The notes under the pieces are model-generated. The model ran no database searches and was not told the origin of the DNA. It saw only the letters and a program-made list of their open reading frames with translations. The position numbers and the translations under genes were made by a program. From NCBI GenBank assembly GCA_019637435.1, contig JAHBVO010000004.1, forward strand, positions 558,001 through 622,000: a stretch of DNA of 64,000 nt, given 5' to 3'. The number at the start of each line of letters is the position of its first letter. Position 1 is the stretch's first letter. This DNA is from Candidatus Obscuribacterales bacterium. GTDB lineage: Bacteria > Cyanobacteriota > Vampirovibrionia > Obscuribacterales > Obscuribacteraceae. Shown here piece by piece: positions 53,703 to 62,916 of the stretch.

Positions 53703-55077
53703 TACGCTCAGTACCGGAAATCGCCAGATCGATATGATTCTTCGCGGTGGATTTCCGAAGAATTCGATTAACATCATCATGGGTCAGCCCGGCACAGGGA
53801 AGACGATCTTTGCCGAGCAACTTGTGTTCTTCAACGCTGCACACGGCGACCGCCCCATTTTGTATCTGACGACTTTATCAGAGCCGATATCTAAAGTACT
53901 TACGTATTTGCAGCGCTTTTCATTTTATGACGAAGACAAGATAGGCTCGATCATTCACTACAGGGAAGTTGGTCGCAATTTGATTGAGCGCGGTATAGAG
54001 GGATTCGCCCAGACCATAGAAGAGATGATACTTGAGTTATCGCCAAGAATTATTGTCATCGACTCTTTTCGAGGTTTGAAGGATATCGCAAATTCTCAAA
54101 GCGAGTATCGGCGAATGCTTTTCGACCTGGCCGGTATACTGTCCGCGTTTGATACCACTGTGTTTCTTGTGGGAGAGTACACCGAACGCGATTACATGGA
54201 GTCTCCGGAGTTTGCCATCGCAGATGGTATCATTCAGTTTTCCAGGAAATCTGAAACAAACAAGGATGAACGCTTCCTGCGCGTGCTGAAATTGCGAGGA
54301 AGTTCTTACGCAGAGGGACTTCATGGCTGCTCTATTTCAAACGATGGTCTGTCCGTCTATCCACGTTTGGTCAGTCCGAAACATATCGAATCCTATTCAT
54401 GGAAGAAAGAGCGCATCTCCTGCGGCATCCCGGATATGGATCGTCTTCTTGATGGTGGTCTCTGGAGAGGAGCATCAACACTTGTTGCCGGACCGACCGG
54501 CTCGGGTAAAACTACATTCAGCTTGATGTTCGCGCTTGAAGCAATCAAATGCAAAGAAAAGAGCTTATACGTAAATTTTCAGGAAAACCCGACCCAGCTT
54601 CTTCGCGCTATAGACACACTGGGATACTCGCAAGAAGAGCTTCGTAAGGGTGGTATGGAATTCGTCTATGCTTCCCCGGTCGAACTTCAAATTGATAGTA
54701 TCGTCGTGACTATTTTGAGACTTCTTGAAGAGCAAAAGTTTTCACGTGTCGTGATCGATGCGGTTGGTGACCTCTCTATGGCCGCCAGCGATGGTTCTCG
54801 TTTGCACGACTACCTTTACGCACTTAGTCAAACGCTGGCCGTTCAGGATATCAGTTCCATGCTGGTGTATGAGACTGCATCCAGCAACATCGAAAGTCTT
54901 TCCGCCGACGGAAGTGCTCGATACAGCAATATGGCCGACAATATAATTCTGCTGAGCAGCGGGCATCACCCGACTTATGAGCGAGAGCTTCGCTGCGTTA
55001 AGGCTCGGGGATGCAACCATGACCTGAAGGCTCACCCGTTCGATATCACCCAAAAGGGTATCGAAATTCGCAGCTAA
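53680..55077 (+). CDS. Two-domain KaiC-like ATPase
   Basis: 465 residues, two RecA-type domains as in KaiC. Domain 1: Walker A GQPGTGKT (35-42), Walker B RIIVIDSFRG (about 123-132). Domain 2: Walker A GPTGSGKT (271-278), Walker B FSRVVIDAVGDL. Domain starts (GNRQIDMILRGGFPKNSINIIMG and GIPDMDRLLDGGLWRGASTLVAG) match the KaiC/RadA type. It is about 50 residues shorter than clock KaiC, and no kaiA or kaiB lies nearby. Clock function is unlikely; a signalling role with the overlapping receiver protein is more probable. The frame extends upstream to 53551, but AAGGAGAAGGAAC sits before the ATG at 53680. Confidence 0.9.
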   Translation: MPVAMESDTLSTGNRQIDMILRGGFPKNSINIIMGQPGTGKTIFAEQLVFFNAAHGDRPILYLTTLSEPISKVLTYLQRFSFYDEDKIGSIIHYREVGRNLIERGIEGFAQTIEEMILELSPRIIVIDSFRGLKDIANSQSEYRRMLFDLAGILSAFDTTVFLVGEYTERDYMESPEFAIADGIIQFSRKSETNKDERFLRVLKLRGSSYAEGLHGCSISNDGLSVYPRLVSPKHIESYSWKKERISCGIPDMDRLLDGGLWRGASTLVAGPTGSGKTTFSLMFALEAIKCKEKSLYVNFQENPTQLLRAIDTLGYSQEELRKGGMEFVYASPVELQIDSIVVTILRLLEEQKFSRVVIDAVGDLSMAASDGSRLHDYLYALSQTLAVQDISSMLVYETASSNIESLSADGSARYSNMADNIILLSSGHHPTYERELRCVKARGCNHDLKAHPFDITQKGIEIRS

Positions 55078-55187
55078 GGTAAGCGGCGAGAGATGTTGGC
55101 TTAGCTCCGAAAACGTGGTACACATCCTATGAGTGCCATGGCAGGCATGCTCGCTTACTATAAGACCCTCGTTTAACGGGTAGGGCA

Positions 55188-56453
55188 TTGTCCGAAGAAC
55201 CAAACATAGCTAAAGGCCTTCCGCCATCGCCTGGATCGGCAGCGATGCCGAACGTCGACGCGCAAAGAAGCGGTATCAGATTTGGTGAGTTTCTAGCAGC
55301 GCTCGATGCGCTGCCGGCTGAAGAACTGGCCGGCACTTTAATGGCTTCAAAGCAATTGGGCATACCTCTTGGTCGCACGCTGGTTGTCCGTCGTCTCATA
55401 TCCAATGAAGATCTGGGACGGCTACTAGAATTTCATGGATTGTACCGTCGCGGTCTATGCGATTTCGAGCACATTCGCGAAGCTTTTCAGCTTTCTAAGG
55501 TAAAAGGCTTGAACGTAAAAGAGTCCCTGGCTGCGATCGGTTTATCCGTGGATGAGATCGAGTCGGTGCGCCTTGGTGAACTTCTCCTGGCTGCGCAACT
55601 GGTTGATGTCGAGCAGTTGAATAATGCTTTGTCCCTGCAGAATCTCTGCGGGCTACCGTTGGGCAGAGTACTTTGTATCCACTTTAACTTCCCTCCGGAA
55701 ATTATTGATGCCGCTTTAGGTTTTCAAACCAATATCAGACAAAAAGCAATCAGCTATGCAGAGGCGGTCGATCACCTCAAGATAATGCCGCTTGCTATGA
55801 ATGCGGACATGGCGATGAAACCTGTTATCGAGCTTGATCTGCAAGATCTTCTGATCGCCGGTCGTGTATGCAGTGAGGCTGATGTTCAAACAGCTACCAA
55901 CTTTGCAGTTGCAAATAATCTTCCGTTAGAACAAGTCCTGTGCGGTTTTAACTGGATTGACCCGGCTCTGGTTTCTGCCACCCTGGGCTTGAGTAAGCTG
56001 GTTGACGGTGGTTACGTGACCGGACATGAAGCTGTAAATTTTTTGATCAACGCTGACCTGAGCAAGAAAGACGGCGTGCGAATGGGCGATGGTGAAAAGT
56101 TCAACTTGCACAAGTTCCTGTTGGCCTGTGGTTTTCTCACACCGCCGGACATTAAGGAGATTGCAAAATTGATTGTTTCGCGCAAAAGAGAATTCGGAGA
56201 CATAATTGGTCGCACCATTGACGATACCACCGCCAAAGAAGAACTTCAGAAACTTGTATTTAACTGTTTCACTAATGATGCGCAATTTGCCGAGTTATTG
56301 ACGCGGATGTTTGGAAGTGATGAACTTGTGATAACGCATGCTCGCAACCTCGTGGATCTCTTGTCGATCAACGGTGCAACAGTCGAACAGGCAATTCTTA
56401 GCTTCGCCTCAATCCGCAGAGATGTAGCGCGGTTTAGCAGCACTTCGCGGTGA
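55188..56453 (+). CDS. MshEN/GspE N-terminal-like repeat protein (paralogue 3)
   Basis: 421 residues. Repeated helical modules: RFGEFLAALDALPAEELAGTL, SVRLGELLLAAQLVDVEQLNNAL followed by LPLGRVLCIHFNFPPEIIDAALGF, and LDLQDLLIAGRVCSEADVQTATNFA followed by LPLEQVLCGFNW. As in the paralogues at 10709 and 25331, no ATPase domain is attached. The start is TTG at 55188 with GGGTAGGG just upstream. It is same-strand and 110 bp after the KaiC-like gene, which suggests a shared signalling role. Confidence 0.75.
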   Translation: MSEEPNIAKGLPPSPGSAAMPNVDAQRSGIRFGEFLAALDALPAEELAGTLMASKQLGIPLGRTLVVRRLISNEDLGRLLEFHGLYRRGLCDFEHIREAFQLSKVKGLNVKESLAAIGLSVDEIESVRLGELLLAAQLVDVEQLNNALSLQNLCGLPLGRVLCIHFNFPPEIIDAALGFQTNIRQKAISYAEAVDHLKIMPLAMNADMAMKPVIELDLQDLLIAGRVCSEADVQTATNFAVANNLPLEQVLCGFNWIDPALVSATLGLSKLVDGGYVTGHEAVNFLINADLSKKDGVRMGDGEKFNLHKFLLACGFLTPPDIKEIAKLIVSRKREFGDIIGRTIDDTTAKEELQKLVFNCFTNDAQFAELLTRMFGSDELVITHARNLVDLLSINGATVEQAILSFASIRRDVARFSSTSR

Positions 56454-56595
56454 ACAATCCGAGAGACTCAGGAACGAAGTAGCGTTCTGATTTTAACTTT
56501 GGGCTCAATCAAAGAATGCGTTTGATCTCTTCTTGAGCTAAAATTGGTTCACATGCTGGAAAAATGTATTAGCTACTCGCCGGGAAAGTCCAGGT

Positions 56596-58077
56596 ATGTC
56601 GGAATCCGTCGTAGAAAATCCAGAAGCTCAAGACCGCCCGCTGAGCAGGGCGGATATTAGGGTTGGCGATATTTTATTCGGAAAGTTCAAAATCACCGAC
56701 CTTGTTCAAGAGAATGAGTATGGAAGCATTTTGGCAGCTCGCGACTTATCCACTAACCAACTTGTGTTGATTGAAACCTTGAAGACACAGATTCCATCAG
56801 GGTTTAACAATTTTGCAAGTTTAGCGAAGGGCGTTTTCAATTTCAAGCACGAAAATATTTTGCAGCTGATAGCATACGAAGAGTCCAATAGTCGACCTTA
56901 TTTTGTATGGGAGTTTGTTGACTTCGTTCGGCTCGAGGATTTGGTGGACGGCGGCGGGTTTATCGAACAGGAAGTCGAAGTGTTCGATACTTTGAGTCAG
57001 GTCTGTCGAGGTCTGCAGTTTGCCCATGAAAATGGAATTGCTCATGGATACCTGCATCCGAGAAACATTTGTCTTGCCGATGTTAACGGAGAGATTTGCG
57101 TCAAAATTGCAAATTTTGGTTTCTCGCATCTTCAGCAACAACTGCGCGCCTTTGAGTCAGCCGGTGTAATCATGCATCCCAAGCCGGAATCAGACATATT
57201 TCAGTTGGCGGTGTTGTCGTATTACACGGTCACTGGTGAATCACCGGATCCGAATAGGACGCTGGATGAAATTTTGAATCCTCGTTCGGTCGCGATCGAT
57301 CAAGTCTCGTTCGATGCCTTGCCCGAACACCGTTCAGATATGCGAGGATTCGAGGAGTTTACTCAGCTTCTTGATGATACTCTCGATCCGGATGAGGAGT
57401 GGCGTTTGAAGAGCGCCCCGGAATTCGAGAATGGATTGATCGATTGGATGGAGTCGGTTAAGGGGTCTGAGGCTACACGATCGCAGGTCGTCGAGAAGTT
57501 TAACGAAGAACCGAAGGCATTGGAGCCACTGGTCAAGAAGAAAAAGAAAATTACTAACAACATGCGTACGACCGTCAGAGCTATGGTGAATTTGAAGTCC
57601 AAGCAAAGCGTACAAGAAGAGACAGCGGTTATGAAGCTGACCAGCATCGCTGCGGCTAAAGGTCCTCGCCAGTCGCCCATGGCTTCTGCCATCAGACTTT
57701 CCGCCGCTCTAATCGGCTGCTTGATCGTAGTTGGAGTCGCTTTGTACGCTGCGTTTGTAAAACCGGATGAGACAAGACAACTGTTCGTTGCTTCCTCGGA
57801 GAGTGTCGCCGGTTTGATTGCGCCGGCTAAGCCGAAAGAGGAGGTTCTGCTAGAGCCGGTAACTGTGCCGGTAGTAGCATCGAAGTCCGGAGCTCAGGAG
57901 GCTGTCCAGGCAACAGTTGCTCAGTTGCCGCAGGTTCCATCGACCAAGCTTCCCAAGTTCGACCCGAATGTTTTGCGTGATCTTTATCGCGAAGATTTTA
58001 TTTCAACAAACAACCAGGCGCGACGCGCATTCCGGATCGAGTACCGAGAGTTCCGCAAAGACTGGATCTCCAACTAG
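56596..58077 (+). CDS. Membrane pseudokinase
   Basis: 493 residues with the fold of a Hanks-type kinase at about 25-290, but the catalytic elements are lost. The glycine loop reads VQENEYGSI, the beta-3 Lys is Glu (VLIETLK), the catalytic loop reads HGYLHPRN in place of HRDLKPEN, and DFG reads NFG (173-175). A basic linker KKKKK and one membrane helix (about 365-388) lead to an extracytoplasmic tail of about 100 residues ending REFRKDWISN. It lacks the residues for phosphoryl transfer, so it is probably a regulator or scaffold. The next kinase gene starts only 3 bp after its stop, so they form an operon. Confidence 0.88.
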   Translation: MSESVVENPEAQDRPLSRADIRVGDILFGKFKITDLVQENEYGSILAARDLSTNQLVLIETLKTQIPSGFNNFASLAKGVFNFKHENILQLIAYEESNSRPYFVWEFVDFVRLEDLVDGGGFIEQEVEVFDTLSQVCRGLQFAHENGIAHGYLHPRNICLADVNGEICVKIANFGFSHLQQQLRAFESAGVIMHPKPESDIFQLAVLSYYTVTGESPDPNRTLDEILNPRSVAIDQVSFDALPEHRSDMRGFEEFTQLLDDTLDPDEEWRLKSAPEFENGLIDWMESVKGSEATRSQVVEKFNEEPKALEPLVKKKKKITNNMRTTVRAMVNLKSKQSVQEETAVMKLTSIAAAKGPRQSPMASAIRLSAALIGCLIVVGVALYAAFVKPDETRQLFVASSESVAGLIAPAKPKEEVLLEPVTVPVVASKSGAQEAVQATVAQLPQVPSTKLPKFDPNVLRDLYREDFISTNNQARRAFRIEYREFRKDWISN

Positions 58078-58080
58078 CGT

Positions 58081-60816
58081 ATGACGGAAAACCTGAAGCA
58101 ATTGCTGGAAAAAGTCGGATCTAGGCCTCGCGCAAAGGGGCAATCCACGGATTCGCTTGTCGGAACTAAATTGAACGAAGAGTATGAGCTTTTGGAGCTG
58201 CTGGGCCAGGGGGCCATGGCGCGTGTATACAAAGCGCACCACTTGAGACTCGATCGTCCGGTTGCGATAAAAATTCTTTTGAACGATACACCAGAGGTGG
58301 TGGCACGCTTCATCCACGAGATCAAGGTCCACAGTCTTCTCAAACATTCCAATATTGTTGAGGCTCTGGACTGTGTTACTGACCCGCGTTCAGGGCAGAC
58401 CTGCTTCGTTATGGAATATCTTGAAGGAACGTCGCTTCAATATCTTGTTCGAAGTAATCCTAGAGGCGTGACCTCGGAAGAGGATATTTTTTTCGTCCTC
58501 AGCCAGGTGGCGAACGCTCTTAATTACGCGCATCGACAGGGGGTCATCCACCGGGACTTGAAACCAGCCAATATGGTGATGGTGGAAAATCACGGCGAAG
58601 TGCAGATGAAAGTCGTCGATTTTGGGATGGCCCGCCTGCATGAACAGATTCAGAGATTCACAAAGACCGGTCACATAGTCGGCTCTCCTCTGTATATGAG
58701 TCCGGAGCAGTGCCTGGGGAAAGAACTCGATCCGCGTTCCGACGTTTATGCTCTTGGTCTTGTGACGTATGAACTGGCAACAGGCAAGGCTCCTTACGCC
58801 GGTTCCGCCACGCTCTATGAAGTCATGCAATCTCACTGCGACCCGGAAAAAAAGCCGGACCCAATATCTGCAAAGAATCAAGCGCTTCGTCTTTGCGATC
58901 GATTGGACGCCATCATTTACATTGCTTTGGAAACAGATCCGGAAAAGCGCTTTCAAACAGTAAAGCTATACGAGGATGCTCTTCGCACCTGGTATCAAGG
59001 CGTTCAGAAGAATTTGAGTCAGGATGAACTCGATTTGTTTCCGATTTGCATTGATGACGATCCTAATTCTGAGCAGTATATAGATCCCAAAACTCTGCCA
59101 ATTGGAAAGTACAAGCTGAGTGCAGCGGAGGCTGCCGGTTTAACTCAGACTGGTGATGAACCGACGCCTGGCATAGATGCCATCACCGCCGATGAACCGA
59201 ATGATCGTCCGCAGGATGACGCGAGTAATTCGGAAACGAGACCGCGCTCCGGATGGCGCCTTACGGAACGAGTCAGCACTCATATGATGAACGGTTTCGG
59301 AGTCGTCTCCGGGCAGGAACTCAGCTATGTGCCACAAGCAGAGCCTGTAGTCGGCAAGGTGATGAACAATCGCTACCGGGTGCACGAGATTATCGGCGAA
59401 GGTGGTTTCTCAGTAGTATATCGAGCCCAAGATCTAGAAACCGGAAAGATGGTGGCACTCAAGTCCTTGAAGTTTGCCGACAGCGAGTTGTCAGAAAGGT
59501 TCAGTCGTGAGATTAATTTGCACCTTGAGCTTAAGCATCCCAACATCGTAAAAGCTCTCGAACGGGTGCAGATCAGGAATCAAACTTATTTTGTGATGGA
59601 GCTTCTTTCGGGTACGGTACTGGAAGACTATTTGGAGCGAGAGTTCTGTGTTTCTGATTTCAATGACATTTGCGCAATGGTTTCGCAATTATTCGATGCG
59701 CTCGAATTCGCTCATGACCAGGGGATTATTCATCGAGATTTGAAACCCGGAAATATCATGTTGATCGAGCAGGGCGGAGTGCTGCGCATAAAGGTGCTTG
59801 ATTTTGGGCTTGCGCAAATCCAGGATACGATGCAGCGGTTGACGAGAACCGGCATGCTCGTGGGCTCTCCGGCTTACATGAGCCCTGAACACTGCCTCGG
59901 TCACACGCTCACGATTCAATCCGACATCTACTCACTTGGCGTTTTGACTTACGAATTAATCTGCGGGAATTTGCCCTATGAGGGTGATTCCGATATAGAA
60001 ATGGTCAAGGCCCATTGCGATAAAAACCGCATGCCGATGGCGCTTTCGACGTTTCGATCCGATTTGCCTGCTACTGAAAAACTGGAGGAAATTCTAGCCC
60101 GTGCGATGAGTAAATCGCCCGACGCGCGCTTCTCCGACGTTGCCGAAATGCGTCGCGCCTTTGACGCCTGGTGGCAAGATGCTGGACGAGAAGCCGATGC
60201 GTCCCCGTTCAAAGAGAAGCGTCGCCGGCGCAGAAAGGTGGAACAGTCGGCAGCAAAAGAGGTGGAACGTCTGCAGCCGACGGTTTCTGCTAAGGAAACC
60301 GAGAATCTGAGCTCTATTGTCGAACAATATAGAGAGGCTCAAACGGAAACCGTCGTGAAAAAGTGGCGTGGAGGAGCGCGTCCTGACCGCACTTCCAGTA
60401 GCATGGTCAAGCTTGTGGCGATCACGATTGCAATTTTTTGTGTGCTGGGTGGCGTTATATGGATGTCTATGCAGACCAAGCCTGATGCGCCGGTGACGGT
60501 GCAGGAGCCGACCATGCATCAGGAAACAGCTGCTACGGAGGCTCTTAAACGTGTTACGCGCGGCGAAACATCATCTACTGCTGATCCGAAACCTGTGACT
60601 CAAGCTCCCGCTCCTTTTCAAAAACTTTTCGAACCATCAGTTTCCAGCGAAATTCCAGTTGAAGGAAGTCCTCCGCCGAAATCGCCTACCTCCTCAATCG
60701 GCTCTGCTACTGGTGAAACGCAGCAAAACGTAGTCCCTGAGCCCCCAGCAGCCGAAAATGATCCTTCGATTCCCAGGCGGCATGTGAAGATTCTCGGCGC
60801 CGGTAAGTATCGCTAA
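58081..60816 (+). CDS. Membrane protein with two complete Ser/Thr kinase domains
   Basis: 911 residues. Kinase 1 at about 35-305: GQGAMARVY loop, K64, HRD (157-159), DFG (180-182), GSPLYMSPEQ. A 125-residue acidic linker follows. Kinase 2 at about 432-697: GEGGFSVVY, K461, HRD (551-553), DFG (574-576), GSPAYMSPEH. A basic KEKRRRRRK stretch, one membrane helix (about 776-797) and a Pro/Ser/Thr/Glu-rich extracytoplasmic tail end the protein. All catalytic residues are present in both domains. The domains resemble each other (both have the unusual Q-R-[FL]-T-[KR]-T-G activation segment), so they arose by duplication. Directly follows the pseudokinase gene. Confidence 0.92.
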   Translation: MTENLKQLLEKVGSRPRAKGQSTDSLVGTKLNEEYELLELLGQGAMARVYKAHHLRLDRPVAIKILLNDTPEVVARFIHEIKVHSLLKHSNIVEALDCVTDPRSGQTCFVMEYLEGTSLQYLVRSNPRGVTSEEDIFFVLSQVANALNYAHRQGVIHRDLKPANMVMVENHGEVQMKVVDFGMARLHEQIQRFTKTGHIVGSPLYMSPEQCLGKELDPRSDVYALGLVTYELATGKAPYAGSATLYEVMQSHCDPEKKPDPISAKNQALRLCDRLDAIIYIALETDPEKRFQTVKLYEDALRTWYQGVQKNLSQDELDLFPICIDDDPNSEQYIDPKTLPIGKYKLSAAEAAGLTQTGDEPTPGIDAITADEPNDRPQDDASNSETRPRSGWRLTERVSTHMMNGFGVVSGQELSYVPQAEPVVGKVMNNRYRVHEIIGEGGFSVVYRAQDLETGKMVALKSLKFADSELSERFSREINLHLELKHPNIVKALERVQIRNQTYFVMELLSGTVLEDYLEREFCVSDFNDICAMVSQLFDALEFAHDQGIIHRDLKPGNIMLIEQGGVLRIKVLDFGLAQIQDTMQRLTRTGMLVGSPAYMSPEHCLGHTLTIQSDIYSLGVLTYELICGNLPYEGDSDIEMVKAHCDKNRMPMALSTFRSDLPATEKLEEILARAMSKSPDARFSDVAEMRRAFDAWWQDAGREADASPFKEKRRRRRKVEQSAAKEVERLQPTVSAKETENLSSIVEQYREAQTETVVKKWRGGARPDRTSSSMVKLVAITIAIFCVLGGVIWMSMQTKPDAPVTVQEPTMHQETAATEALKRVTRGETSSTADPKPVTQAPAPFQKLFEPSVSSEIPVEGSPPPKSPTSSIGSATGETQQNVVPEPPAAENDPSIPRRHVKILGAGKYR

Positions 60817-60891
60817 AGGGTCCAATGGCTCTGTTGGAAATCACCATGATAAAGTATGGCTACTCACTTTTAAAAAACGAGTCTGGTATCT

Positions 60892-62877
60892 ATGGCGAAA
60901 AGTAGGTCTGATCGTGGCAACATGCTCATTCTGATTACGGCATTTGTCGTAATCTTTCTGGCTCTGGCGTTTTTTGCGCTAGGCTATGTGCGACTTGTCG
61001 GAAGTAGCTCCGAGCAGAAAACGGCAATCGAGTCGGCTGCAATTGCAGCCGCACGGGAAATCAGCACGATTGTCGTCGATAACCCTGACTTCGGATATGT
61101 CGGATTGTCCGATTCCGCGCCGATTGGTTCCGCCACTTCAGCCGGTGACTTTTATTACTTGCCCGTTCACAGCATAAACACTCTGATTGGTACAGCCAGA
61201 CTGGATTATCTAATCGGTAGTCAACCAGGTCTGGACGTTCCGGAGTGGCGTGAACTGGCCACGATAGATTTGAATAAGGCGAAAGCCGCCGCTGATGAAT
61301 TGATTGCCGAAATCAAAGATGCGATTAAACCGACCGGAAGCGCACATAATAAGAACGGAGTTGTTGTAAAACCCTATCAAGCCGCTGAGGCTGCCTATCT
61401 TCAGAACCTGATTCGAATGACCGGTGGTGGCAATTACGTTCCAAATTCATTGAAATTAGAGCTTGGTGTTGTAGATGGTATCACTTCCATTGCGGTTCCG
61501 AATCCCGTTGGCGTTGACAGTTCTCTCGACAACACCAACACGACTGCCGGTTGCTACAAGTCTTATGTAAACGTGCCGATTGGTGACCAGGATTTTGTGT
61601 TCGCGGGAATCGGAAGTTCCATAAAATTGGTTGACTTGAAACAGTGGAAAACATCGAAAGCCGGTTTGCCTTATCAGCATCCCACTATCATTCGCGCTGA
61701 GGCATTGCAGGTCGTGAAGAATGCCACCACTGGTGATGCTACTCTTAAGTCCGTGGCGTGCGCTCAACCGGCTAGCGTATATGACCCACGTCCGTATCCG
61801 GGTGCTCTGACATTGAGCTTTCCTGACGGCGTCCCAGATGGGACGGAGGCGATCACGCAACCCATCGATTTGTACGGACCACTCCTCAGTCAGTCTGAAG
61901 ACACCTGCGAATATCTCGACGCCACCCCGGGAGACTATCCCACAACCGGAGGCAGCGCGATGTCGCCCGGAGCTACCTGGCCGATTCCATCCGAGTCGAC
62001 GAAACTTGCCTCTTCCGCATGCAAGATCGCAGTCTATGATTGGCTGCGACGAGCAGGTACCAAAGCCAATGTCGACTCTATGGTCGGGATGCATCATACG
62101 CCGTTTCTCCCTCAAGGAAGCGATGTGCCCTGGCCTCCGTCACACCCGGTAGGGACGATACCACGCGGCGTCGCGCACATCTATAAATTCGATACGGATG
62201 GCGTCATCGACTACGAAGCTAAGGAAATGAAGCCGTATCCCTGGTGGGTGGTCAGCGATAAACAGAATATGATCGAGTGTTTTGATGCTCTCACTAACGG
62301 TTCCAATAGTCGAACCGTGCAGCCGGTCGCTTTGACGATTATTCCACCGATCGGTATCCCGCTCGCTTCTGTTGAACTGACGCCGCGATACGATATGTTT
62401 GTCCGAATCTACAGTCGCCGATATGGAAACGCCGGTGGCAAGCACGAGGGCGAACCCATGGATAACAATCTCGTCTCGCATGCTAGACCCAAACTGCGTT
62501 TAGATGCCTTTAGAAACTTCGGTCGCGGGTCTTTGTGTCAACGTCTCGCCGGACGTGGTGCGAAAACGAAAGCCGACGGTCCTCTTATCGGAATTGGCGT
62601 TGGTGCCATACCAACTTTGATGCCCCAGGAAGACTTCGCTTTCAAATGGCAGCTGATCAGCCTTCTGGGCCCACAAATTGATCGCGATAATGCTAAATAT
62701 GAAAAATTTGACGGTACAGGACCGGGAATGCGACCTACCTATTCGACAAATGGTTCCGTCGCCGACATACGCTTCCGACGTGTCGTAATCGCGCGTGATC
62801 CTGTTTCCGGCGTAATTAATGTCCTGGGAAGCACCCTTCCACTTCAAAAGCAGCAGGGCTATATCGGCGAGAAGTAA
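60892..62877 (+). CDS. TadG-like pilus-associated protein
   Basis: 661 residues. The N-terminus RSDRGNMLILITAFVVIFLALAFFALGYVRLVG matches the N-terminal helix of TadE/TadG-type proteins (membrane helix about 11-33), and the helix continues with an Ala-rich EQKTAIESAAIAAAREIS segment. The remaining 600 residues are exported, unrecognised and Pro/Gly/Tyr-rich. It may contribute to a surface appendage or adhesin, but no other tad gene is present in this window. Cysteines are few and scattered. Confidence 0.72.
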   Translation: MAKSRSDRGNMLILITAFVVIFLALAFFALGYVRLVGSSSEQKTAIESAAIAAAREISTIVVDNPDFGYVGLSDSAPIGSATSAGDFYYLPVHSINTLIGTARLDYLIGSQPGLDVPEWRELATIDLNKAKAAADELIAEIKDAIKPTGSAHNKNGVVVKPYQAAEAAYLQNLIRMTGGGNYVPNSLKLELGVVDGITSIAVPNPVGVDSSLDNTNTTAGCYKSYVNVPIGDQDFVFAGIGSSIKLVDLKQWKTSKAGLPYQHPTIIRAEALQVVKNATTGDATLKSVACAQPASVYDPRPYPGALTLSFPDGVPDGTEAITQPIDLYGPLLSQSEDTCEYLDATPGDYPTTGGSAMSPGATWPIPSESTKLASSACKIAVYDWLRRAGTKANVDSMVGMHHTPFLPQGSDVPWPPSHPVGTIPRGVAHIYKFDTDGVIDYEAKEMKPYPWWVVSDKQNMIECFDALTNGSNSRTVQPVALTIIPPIGIPLASVELTPRYDMFVRIYSRRYGNAGGKHEGEPMDNNLVSHARPKLRLDAFRNFGRGSLCQRLAGRGAKTKADGPLIGIGVGAIPTLMPQEDFAFKWQLISLLGPQIDRDNAKYEKFDGTGPGMRPTYSTNGSVADIRFRRVVIARDPVSGVINVLGSTLPLQKQQGYIGEK

Positions 62878-62903
62878 ACGCGACTCTGCCGCACGGTGTC
62901 AGA

Positions 62904-62909
62904 TATAAT
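62904..62909 (+). promoter_or_regulatory. -10 box very close to a start codon (possible leaderless gene)
   Basis: A perfect TATAAT ends only seven bases before the ATG at 62917. If used, transcription would start at or next to the start codon, giving a leaderless mRNA. No Shine-Dalgarno sequence precedes this ATG. No good -35 box is visible. Confidence 0.4.
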
Positions 62910-62916
62910 TAAACCC

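Noticed and set aside
53882..53895. AGCCGATATCTAAA as a palindrome copy
   Set aside because: Several mismatches on both sides and inside the KaiC-like gene.
53680..55077. A circadian clock operon
   Set aside because: Only a KaiC-like gene is present, shorter than clock KaiC, with no kaiA or kaiB nearby.
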